DNA of 13,014 nucleotides from Methylomarinum sp. (GTDB lineage Bacteria; Pseudomonadota; Gammaproteobacteria; Methylococcales; Methylomonadaceae), in contig WTAG01000392.1 of NCBI GenBank assembly GCA_013139755.1, positions 1 through 13,014 on the forward strand. Reading direction: 5' to 3'. How positions within the stretch are numbered: the stretch's first letter is position 1; every line of letters begins with the position of its first letter. Under the pieces are notes generated by a model. It was not told the DNA's origin. It saw only the letters and a program-made list of their open reading frames with translations, and searched no databases. Both the position numbers and the translations under genes were made by a program. This document shows, piece by piece, positions 7,181-13,014 of the stretch.

Positions 7181-8599
7181 TTATATAAAATGCATCATGT
7201 GTAATATCGCCATTAGTAAATATACACTTATAAGCCCTACCACTCCAATAATCAAACCGGCTTTCGCCATGTGCCTGGTTTCAATCACCCCGCTGGCATA
7301 AGCCATGGCATTGGGCGGTGTGCTGACTGGAAGAGACATGGCAAGAGAGCATGAAAATGTGATGACAAGAATGATTAGTCGCGTACCGCCCAATGCTTGC
7401 AGGCTTTCTAAGTTTGCACCCAATGCTGCCATAAGGGGCAAAAGCAGGTTGGCAGTTGCTGTATTGGACATAAGTGTTGCCATGCTCAGGGTTAGAAGCG
7501 TTGCAAGAAAGATAATCAGTAATGGTGAAAACATGGAAAAAGGAATGCTGCTGATTATGTGATTAGTAAGTCCGGTTTTTTCCAGCCCCGTGCCTAGTGC
7601 AATACCTCCAGCAACCAGCCAGAGTACCCCCCAGTTTATTTTATTTAAATCTTTGGCATTAATAATACCTGTTGTGGTAAAGACCGCAATCGGAATCATG
7701 GCGACTACATAGGCATTCATGCCATGCAACCGGTCGGTAATCCACAGCAGTATAGTCATGACAAAGGTGAAGTAGACAAGCAGCGCTTTTCGATTCATTA
7801 GGAACCGACCCTGTATGTTCAAGTCAATCTCTTTTGATTCCACTGGATAGAGCCACTTAAGAAGAAGCCAGGTAAAAATAAGCATGACAGCAACATAGGG
7901 AACACCGAATGACATCCATGTACCGAAACTGATAGCAGATTCTTCTGTAAGGTATTTAAGTGCAACTGCATTGGGTGGCGTACCGATAGGTGTGCCCATG
8001 CCGCCAATATTGGCAGCAAAAGGAATAGCCAGCGCAAAGGCAATTCGACCTTTGTCATTTTTGGGAAATAAGGCTAATAGTGGCGTTAAGATAGCCAGCA
8101 TCATGGCTGTGGTGGCTGTATTGCTCATAAACATAGAGAACAGAGCCGTGACAATCATCAGTCCGAGCATAATGTTTTGGGGGCGACGACCGAACGGCTT
8201 TGTCAGCACTCGCGCAAGGTTAATATCCAGACGGTATTTGGCACCTGCCATAGCAAGAAAGAACCCGCCGAGAAAAAGCATGATAATCGGTGATGCAAAT
8301 ACACCGAGTACTTCTTGATATTTGAGCATAACGCCGAATGACGTAGTGTCTTCAGCAGAGGGCATGAACAGCACAAAGCCATTGTCTGATATCAACACCA
8401 ATTCAAATAATACAATAAGAACAGAAGTGGCAAACACCGGGATGGGTTCAAGTATCCAGCAAAGACAGGCCATTAAAAAAATAGCGGTCATGCGGTGTTC
8501 TACGACCGAGAATCCTTCAATGGGAATAAATCGAGAAGGTAATAACAGGATAACAAGAGGAACGACAATACAGATGATTTTTTTAATATCCCAAGGCAT
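7181..8599 (-). CDS. SLC13/DASS family sodium-coupled anion symporter
   Basis: Inner-membrane transporter of 472 residues, about 11-13 hydrophobic segments, that should import C4-dicarboxylates, citrate or inorganic anions with Na+. The family's inverted-repeat architecture shows as paired motifs: MSNTATTAMM (SNT at 159-161) with GTPPNA (206-211), and MSNTATANLL (SNT at 378-380) with STPPNA (426-431). In the VcINDY structure the SNT loops hold sodium and substrate carboxylates, so dicarboxylate use is favoured, but sulfate or other anions cannot be excluded. Start ATG 8599 is preceded by AAAGAG about 8 nt upstream. First gene of a pair with the 5'-nucleotidase; a possible promoter lies at 8649-8677. 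Complete and undamaged. Confidence 0.93.
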   Translation of the reverse strand: MPWDIKKIICIVVPLVILLLPSRFIPIEGFSVVEHRMTAIFLMACLCWILEPIPVFATSVLIVLFELVLISDNGFVLFMPSAEDTTSFGVMLKYQEVLGVFASPIIMLFLGGFFLAMAGAKYRLDINLARVLTKPFGRRPQNIMLGLMIVTALFSMFMSNTATTAMMLAILTPLLALFPKNDKGRIAFALAIPFAANIGGMGTPIGTPPNAVALKYLTEESAISFGTWMSFGVPYVAVMLIFTWLLLKWLYPVESKEIDLNIQGRFLMNRKALLVYFTFVMTILLWITDRLHGMNAYVVAMIPIAVFTTTGIINAKDLNKINWGVLWLVAGGIALGTGLEKTGLTNHIISSIPFSMFSPLLIIFLATLLTLSMATLMSNTATANLLLPLMAALGANLESLQALGGTRLIILVITFSCSLAMSLPVSTPPNAMAYASGVIETRHMAKAGLIIGVVGLISVYLLMAILHMMHFI

Positions 8600-8648
8600 G
8601 GCGTTTACTCTTTATGATTCTTGTAAAGAGCGCAAAGGCTGGGGCTTA

Positions 8649-8677
8649 TATTTATCACTCGTTACCTATTGTTTCAA
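8649..8677 (-). promoter_or_regulatory. Possible sigma-70 promoter for the DASS gene
   Basis: On the minus strand TTGAAA (8677-8672) is followed after exactly 17 bp by TAAATA (8654-8649), about 50 bp ahead of the DASS ATG. The -35 is good and the -10 poor (three of six bases). Position and spacing make it plausible. Confidence 0.35.
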
Positions 8678-8775
8678 AAAACACTATGCTAGTAGTCCGT
8701 CATTGTTGTATTAACGACTAGTCTCTTAAAAGAAAGTGCATTTTTATCCGTCAATATAAAGTTGATAGAGTACTA

Positions 8776-8803
8776 GATTGCAAGCACACGACCTCATGCA
8801 ATC
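8776..8803 (-). terminator. Weak hairpin after the ceramidase-like gene
   Basis: GATTGCA and TGCAATC form a 7-bp stem with a 14-nt loop starting directly after the stop codon of the ceramidase-like gene. There is no T-tract after it on the minus strand, so it is at best a processing or stability hairpin, not a strong intrinsic terminator. Confidence 0.2.
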
Positions 8804-9565
8804 TTAATTGCAACTTCGCCGTTCGTAAGAAACGAGCAAGATATATAACCCTAGTGCAGCTAAAAAATGTTTAATGGAGTGGCCGCTAATAACTCCTAGC
8901 CCACTGTATACTTCATCATCAAATTGTTCAAATATTTTAGCAACCATATACGCTGCGAGCAGCAACCAATAAGCCTTAACCTGATTGTACCGAGAGCGAA
9001 AAAAAACAAGAATTAAGGGTATTGCAATCATTGGGAAAAACTGAACAAAGGCATAATACCTCAGATCGCCTGCTCCCTGTAACTCACTAAAATACCAGTA
9101 AATGACTGATGCAAAACCTGCAAAAATAAAGGGGAACAGCAATATCTTCCCGGCAGAAGTAGAAATAAACTCACTGATGACAATTGAAAACAGGCTCATA
9201 AAAATAACTGTCAAGGCTAGCCTATCCCAAACTAATGTTTGGTTATTAGGCCATAAGTGATAGTAAGCAGACCCAAAGGCTGTCAGAGTTACCCCCAAAA
9301 ACAGTAAAATATAAGCAATTTTAATATCTTCAACAATAGTCAGAGTGCCTGTCACCATGATTTTATATAATCCTAAAATACCTACCATTAGAAACGGCAA
9401 ATTTGACACTACATTCCAGAAATTCAAAATATAAAACCTCTCCCTAGAATCGCCAAAAGAATGATAATTGATATCTTGCGCAATTGGATCATAGAGCAAT
9501 ATACCAATTACCGCAAACAAAGCGATTGTTATAATGAGCACAACGCCTAATTTTTCTTTTTTCAT
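8804..9565 (-). CDS. Ceramidase-like CREST-superfamily membrane protein
   Basis: 253-residue multi-pass inner-membrane protein resembling alkaline ceramidases (CREST superfamily of putative zinc-dependent amide hydrolases). Visible signature residues, numbered from M1 at 9565: ILNFWNVVSNLPF (46-58), S99 and H103 in GSAYYHLWPNN, D114 in VWDRLALT, and H229/H233 in GHSIKHFLAALGLY. This is the Ser-His-Asp plus HxxxH set expected to bind zinc. About seven hydrophobic helices. The frame also opens at ATG 9637, but MKKEKLGVVL at 9565 is preferred because it begins just before the first helix and AGAG lies about 8 nt upstream. Substrate in this organism is unknown: most Gammaproteobacteria make no sphingolipids, so another amide lipid is possible. 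Divergent from the ABC exporter (156 bp between starts) and 204 bp upstream of the DASS gene, so probably transcribed alone. Confidence 0.85.
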   Translation of the reverse strand: MKKEKLGVVLIITIALFAVIGILLYDPIAQDINYHSFGDSRERFYILNFWNVVSNLPFLMVGILGLYKIMVTGTLTIVEDIKIAYILLFLGVTLTAFGSAYYHLWPNNQTLVWDRLALTVIFMSLFSIVISEFISTSAGKILLFPFIFAGFASVIYWYFSELQGAGDLRYYAFVQFFPMIAIPLILVFFRSRYNQVKAYWLLLAAYMVAKIFEQFDDEVYSGLGVISGHSIKHFLAALGLYILLVSYERRSCN

Positions 9566-9721
9566 TAAGACAACTCTTTTACGGTCTTGTGTATAAATAT
9601 AAAAACATAAAAACGCTTTAAGCAAAAGATATAGCAAGTATTGTTTTGGTCAATGCGGGCTTGGCAATATGCTCTTTCTTGATCTAGATAAGTCTTAAAC
9701 CTATCCAAAAACACAAAAAAC

Positions 9722-11464
9722 ATGCACATCATCTTTAAAGAATATAGCCAGGTTGTATGGCAAAAAAAATGGTATTTTTTGCTTTGTATCATTGGGCTAA
9801 CGAGCGCAACAGCAATGGACTTTTATGTGCCTGTTTTGTACAAAAATATAGCCAATGGCTTGGCGGAAGAATATTCTGACGCCACTTTATCTATGCTATT
9901 AGATAACCTGACGATGATTGCTGTTTTTTATGCTGGAATTTGGCTGTCCTGGAGAGTGTTAGAAATAGGTATCGTACCTGTTGATGGCGGCGGGGTTAAT
10001 CTATTAGAAAAACGCTGTTTTGATGTTTTAAAAAAGCAGCAATACATTTTCTTTGAAAACAGCTTTTCCGGTAGCCTGATTAAACAAGCTAATCGTTTTT
10101 CTCGTTCTTTTGAAATCATAATGGATTGGTGTTTATTTCAACTGTTTCAAAACATACTAGCAATTGGCATTGCATTCATTCTTTTTTATCAGCAACAACC
10201 TGTGTTTGCACTCTATTTTCTTGCCTGGGTGGTGGTCTATCTACTCTGGAACATAGGCTTTTCCATATGGAAACTTAAATTTGATGAGGCAGTAGCCCAA
10301 GCTGATTCCAAAATCGGCGCGGTTTATTCTGATGCTATCAGCAATGTTTTTATCGTAAAAAGCTTTGTCATGGAAGAAAAGGAGCAGCAGCGAATTAACC
10401 AGGCTTCTGACCTTGTTTATAAACGCAAAAAAACCGCTTGGATATTAATGTTCATCTCTTTTGCCATCCAGGGCTTGATGATCTTTGGTATTGAACTGTT
10501 GTTGATGTATTTGATGATTGGCAAATGGCAATTAGGAAGTTTTCAGGTTGGCGAATTTGTTTTGTTTCAATCTATATTGTTAATGCTGGTTCAACGACTA
10601 TGGGAATTTGGACGGAATCTACGTAACTTTTTTACCGCTCTGGCTGATGCTAAAGAAATGACCGAAGTGTTCAAAAATGATCAACTGGAAATAGACCCGC
10701 CTCAAGCCACAGCACAACGAATGACTAAAGGACAGATTAGCTTCAACAAAGTCAGCTTTGCTTATGACAGCCATCGCGCATTATTTAAGGATTTTTCCTT
10801 ACAGATAAATGCCGGTGAAAAAGTGGCACTGGTTGGGCAATCCGGTTCGGGTAAAACATCACTAACCAAGCTACTATTCCGCTTTGTCGATCCACAAAGC
10901 GGCAATATCCTGTTTGATGATATCAACAGCAAAGATTTTACTCTGGCATCATTGCGCCAACAAATAACGCTGATTCCACAACAACCAGAATTATTCCACC
11001 GATCAGTACGAGACAATATCACGCTGGGAGCAGATATTTCTGATGAAGAACTGCAAGATATTGCAGCAAAAGCCCAGGTTTTAGAGTTAATCCAGCAATT
11101 ACCACAACAGTTTGACACTCAAGTTGGTGAGCGCGGGGTAAAGTTATCCGGCGGAGAAAAACAACGTATAGCCATTGCACGCGCCTTTCTGGAACAAGCG
11201 CCCATCGTTGTTTTGGACGAAGCCACCAGTGCTTTAGATTCTCTTACCGAGCAACAAATTCAGGTCGCAATCTTTGAACTTCTTAAAAACAAAACCGCCA
11301 TTGTCATAGCGCACCGTCTATCGACTATTTTACGTATGGACAGAATTATTGTTTTGGAGCAAGGCAGGATCATAGAGCAAGGCAGTCATACACAACTTTT
11401 AGCGCAGCAGGGCAAGTATCATGAAATGTGGCAACATCAGAGCGGGGATTTTTTAGGTGAGTAA
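9722..11464 (+). CDS. MsbA-like ABC exporter, fused membrane and ATPase domains
   Basis: 580-residue half-transporter expected to act as an inner-membrane homodimer that exports a lipid, peptide or drug at the cost of ATP. Six hydrophobic segments fill residues about 17-300 (near 17-38, 62-84, 137-157, 161-183, 240-266 and 275-296). The ATPase domain follows: Walker A GQSGSGKTS (372-380), Q-loop Q420, signature LSGGEKQ (475-481), Walker B IVVLDE (495-500), D-loop SALD and switch H531 in IAHRLST. All catalytic residues are standard. The start at 9722 is the only one before an in-frame stop (9689-9691); no good Shine-Dalgarno precedes it. The DUF1499 gene follows after 42 bp, so co-transcription is likely. 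The substrate cannot be read from sequence. Confidence 0.94.
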   Translation: MHIIFKEYSQVVWQKKWYFLLCIIGLTSATAMDFYVPVLYKNIANGLAEEYSDATLSMLLDNLTMIAVFYAGIWLSWRVLEIGIVPVDGGGVNLLEKRCFDVLKKQQYIFFENSFSGSLIKQANRFSRSFEIIMDWCLFQLFQNILAIGIAFILFYQQQPVFALYFLAWVVVYLLWNIGFSIWKLKFDEAVAQADSKIGAVYSDAISNVFIVKSFVMEEKEQQRINQASDLVYKRKKTAWILMFISFAIQGLMIFGIELLLMYLMIGKWQLGSFQVGEFVLFQSILLMLVQRLWEFGRNLRNFFTALADAKEMTEVFKNDQLEIDPPQATAQRMTKGQISFNKVSFAYDSHRALFKDFSLQINAGEKVALVGQSGSGKTSLTKLLFRFVDPQSGNILFDDINSKDFTLASLRQQITLIPQQPELFHRSVRDNITLGADISDEELQDIAAKAQVLELIQQLPQQFDTQVGERGVKLSGGEKQRIAIARAFLEQAPIVVLDEATSALDSLTEQQIQVAIFELLKNKTAIVIAHRLSTILRMDRIIVLEQGRIIEQGSHTQLLAQQGKYHEMWQHQSGDFLGE

Positions 11465-11506
11465 ATTAGATTCAGCTAAAACAAATAAACTTAAAGGGGA
11501 TAAGTA

Positions 11507-11941
11507 ATGTTATACAGATTAGGATGGTTATTGGTGTTCGTAGCAACTCTTTTCTTGTTTGCCAAATATTCTCAGGCAGCAAACTTTAAAGAAGGGCTAG
11601 TTAAAGGTAAGCTTAAACCATGTCCAAACACACCAAACTGCATTAGCAGCGAGAATGGCAAGATTGAGGCTATCAATGTAGGGCAGGCCGAGCCAACTTT
11701 AGCATGGGATAAATTAAAACAAATTATTGTTAGTCAAAATGGAAACATTCAGACTGAAACCAATGGTTATCTTTGGGCTGTTTTTAAAACGCCGGTGCTG
11801 GGTTTTGTAGATGATGTTGAGGCACGGTTTGATTCATCGAAAAATTTGATTCATCTACGTTCAGCCTCACGAGTAGGCTACTATGACTTTGGCGCGAACC
11901 GTAAACGATTAATTAAGATAATCAATGCGATGCAGAGATAA
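11507..11941 (+). CDS. DUF1499 family exported protein
   Basis: 144-residue protein of the uncharacterised DUF1499 family. An N-terminal hydrophobic stretch (residues about 6-19) ending KYSQA-A looks like a Sec signal peptide, so a periplasmic location is likely; there is no lipobox. Family hallmarks are LKPCPNTPNCISS (37-49, with C39 and C45, which could pair or bind metal), FVDDVEARF (100-108), and the RSASRVGYYDFGANRKR block (118-134). Length is normal for the family. A strong AAAGGGGA ribosome site lies about 6 nt before the ATG. It follows the ABC exporter by 42 bp and probably shares its transcript; whether it works with the exporter is unknown. It is the last gene before the island junction. 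Confidence 0.9.
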   Translation: MLYRLGWLLVFVATLFLFAKYSQAANFKEGLVKGKLKPCPNTPNCISSENGKIEAINVGQAEPTLAWDKLKQIIVSQNGNIQTETNGYLWAVFKTPVLGFVDDVEARFDSSKNLIHLRSASRVGYYDFGANRKRLIKIINAMQR

Positions 11942-11967
11942 AAAACTATTTGGAGCAAGATACAAAA

Positions 11968-12017
11968 TGGCGCGCCCGAGATGATTCGAACATCCGACAT
12001 TCGCCTTCGGAGGGCGA
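11968..12017 (-). other. Attachment site: 3' half of tRNA-Arg(CCG)
   Basis: On the minus strand this 50-nt stretch reads as tRNA-Arg(CCG) from the anticodon arm to CCA: stem TCGCC, loop CTCCGAA with anticodon CCG (12010-12008), stem GGCGA, variable ATGTC, T-stem GGATG, loop TTCGAAT, CATCT, acceptor CGGGCGC, G, CCA (11970-11968). The matching 5' acceptor strand GCGCCCG and the D-arm are absent upstream (12018 onward), so this is not a functional tRNA. With an integrase starting about 180 bp away, it fits the distal att site left when an element enters tRNA-Arg by recombination at the anticodon loop. Left of it lies chromosome, right of it the island. Confidence 0.85.
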
Positions 12018-12042
12018 TTATAGCCGTTTTCTAGCGAAACCT

Positions 12043-12172
12043 GTTGACACCACAAGCAACCTGAAATACCACTTAAAGCCTTATCATACCTTGCGTTAAG
12101 CCACCTTTTAAATTACCCTATGGTTTCGTAAGGTTGCGCCAAGTTTATTTGAAACGTCAACTCAGTGTCAAC
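12043..12172. repeat. GTTGAC repeats, possible integrase arm-type sites
   Basis: Between the att core and the integrase start, GTTGACAC (12043-12050) has an exact inverted copy GTGTCAAC (12165-12172). A third GTCAAC at 12156-12161 lies in direct orientation to the latter, making a tandem GTCAACTCAG with an 11-bp period (12156-12165, 12167-12176). One-turn spacing and location suit arm-site binding by the integrase N-terminal domain. Their function is inferred. Confidence 0.5.
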
Positions 12173-12199
12173 TCAGGAATTGCATGTTAGGAGTCTTAA

Positions 12200-13014
12200 G
12201 TGGTTGATAAAGTTAAAAAGGTTAGATTGACTGATGCCATAATCAGCTATTCAAAGAGTGGAAAAAGCGATAATTCCAAGCTAAAACACGTAGAAAACAT
12301 GCTTTTTCACAAAGGAGACGTTTTACACGATACCGAAACAAAAGGTTTTCAAGTCTCTAGATCAGGTGTTGATACTATTAGTTTTAGGTATTACTACCGT
12401 ATCAACGGGCAGCGTAAAAACATCACTTTAGGACAGTTTCCAGATATTACTGTTGCACAGGCAAGGACACTAGCCAAAGAAAAAGCTTTAGCTGTAGCAA
12501 ATGGCAATAACCCTCTGGCAGAAAAGAACCAAACAAGAAACTCAACTCAATTAACACTCAAAGTTTATTTAGATCATGACTACACTCTTTTTATGGAGCG
12601 TGCTATTGATAAAAAAGGTTATCTTGCAAAAATAAGAAATCACTTCCCAGAATTATTAAAAAAGCCTATAGCCGAAATAAATAAAACTGACCTAGTCAAA
12701 TGGCTACAACAACAAACCCAGCAATATAAAAATCATGAGCGAGGTTATTCTGATGATTCTATTCGTGGGCGTTTTTCTGCCCTTAAATCACTTATGGCTC
12801 ATGCAGTACGTAATGGTGCAATAAAGCAGAACCCTTTTGACCGGATGGAAAAATTAGACTTCCACCGTGAAGAAATGGCCGCACAACAAATAAAGAGACA
12901 TTATTTAACCATTGAACAGCAGCGCGCTTTTTTATTATCAATAGATAACTATCAAGAAAAATTAAGGCTGGAGCGTAGAAATAGCCGCGCACATGGAAAG
13001 CCTTATTTGCTAGA
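12200..13014 (+). CDS. P4-type tyrosine integrase, 3' end outside window
   Basis: Site-specific recombinase that integrates and excises the island at tRNA-Arg. The gene opens at GTG 12200 with TAGGAG 6 nt upstream; 271 codons are visible with no stop before the edge. Residues about 46-108 form the arm-DNA-binding domain typical of P4/DUF4102 integrases (FQVSRSGVDTISFRYYYRIN, then KNITLGQFPDITVAQAR and NGNNPLAEK). Residues about 119-215 are the SAM-like core-binding domain (NHFPELLKKPIAEINKTDL, then SALKSLMAHAVRNGAIKQNPF). The catalytic domain begins near YLTIEQQ (235), and the Arg-His-Arg-Tyr residues lie outside the window, so activity cannot be judged. It reads away from the adjacent tRNA fragment, into the island. 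Confidence 0.9.
   Translation, partial: MVDKVKKVRLTDAIISYSKSGKSDNSKLKHVENMLFHKGDVLHDTETKGFQVSRSGVDTISFRYYYRINGQRKNITLGQFPDITVAQARTLAKEKALAVANGNNPLAEKNQTRNSTQLTLKVYLDHDYTLFMERAIDKKGYLAKIRNHFPELLKKPIAEINKTDLVKWLQQQTQQYKNHERGYSDDSIRGRFSALKSLMAHAVRNGAIKQNPFDRMEKLDFHREEMAAQQIKRHYLTIEQQRAFLLSIDNYQEKLRLERRNSRAHGKPYLL

Noticed and set aside
7971..8318. Plus-strand open frame of 115 residues, with others at 7305-7562 and 8322-8714
   Set aside because: They lie antisense to the DASS gene, whose full-length motifs are unmistakable. Their translations match no family and they have no convincing ribosome sites.
9566..9637. Longer ceramidase-like start at ATG 9637
   Set aside because: The added 24 residues are encoded in AT-rich probable promoter DNA, and the ATG at 9565 has a plausible ribosome site and a normal N-terminus.
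9565..9792. Minus-strand frame spanning the divergent gap
   Set aside because: It overlaps the start of the ABC exporter and the AT-rich intergenic region, and its translation has no recognisable features.
10762..11118. Minus-strand open frame of 118 residues
   Set aside because: It is a shadow of the ABC ATPase domain; the plus strand carries Walker A and the Q-loop over the same bases.
11968..12060. Complete tRNA-Arg gene
   Set aside because: No GCGCCCG strand or D-arm is present 5' of the anticodon stem, so only the 3' half exists.
1..13014. CRISPR arrays, toxin-antitoxin pairs or defence genes
   Set aside because: I saw no spaced direct repeats and no recognisable defence or toxin proteins; island cargo would lie beyond the right edge.

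Overview
The window looks like chromosomal DNA of a gammaproteobacterium with fairly low GC (about 40% by eye). The evidence is the E. coli-like PEP synthase, a tRNA-Arg(CCG) fragment close to the enterobacterial sequence, the IS3-group element and the mix of transporter families. A methanotroph or sulfur oxidiser would fit, but nothing here fixes the genus. It reads as core chromosome on the left and middle and the first edge of an integrated element on the right.

Region 1 (1-3433, mostly minus strand) is a two-gene signalling operon. An oxygen-binding di-iron protein (ODP, flavodiiron-type metallo-beta-lactamase fold) is followed, with a TAATG stop/start overlap, by a GAF-like/GGDEF diguanylate cyclase that runs off the left edge. 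The ODP gene is broken after codon 13 by a complete 1262-bp IS3-family element (2133-3394) flanked by a 3-bp ATG duplication. The first 13 codons of the ODP lie on the far side of the IS, and removing the IS plus one ATG restores one 252-residue frame. The IS itself looks intact: imperfect 25-bp ends, orfA, orfB, an A_AAA_AAG slippery site and all three DDE residues.

Region 2 (3608-11941) is housekeeping and transport. Phosphoenolpyruvate synthase (ppsA, plus) is convergent with a minus-strand pair in which a SLC13/DASS sodium-coupled anion transporter is followed 20 bp later by a cytosolic 5'-nucleotidase I homologue. Upstream of these, also on minus, is a ceramidase-like (CREST) membrane protein. 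It is divergent from a plus-strand pair: an MsbA-like ABC exporter and a small exported DUF1499 protein.

Region 3 (11968-13014) is an island boundary. A 50-nt fragment covers only the anticodon arm, variable loop, T arm and 3' end of tRNA-Arg(CCG) on the minus strand. Next come GTTGAC repeats that could be integrase arm sites, then a P4-type tyrosine integrase starting at GTG 12200 and cut by the right edge. The island body, and the intact tRNA-Arg predicted at its far end, lie beyond the window. No CRISPR array, complete tRNA or rRNA is visible, and no gene-free stretch exceeds about 260 bp.
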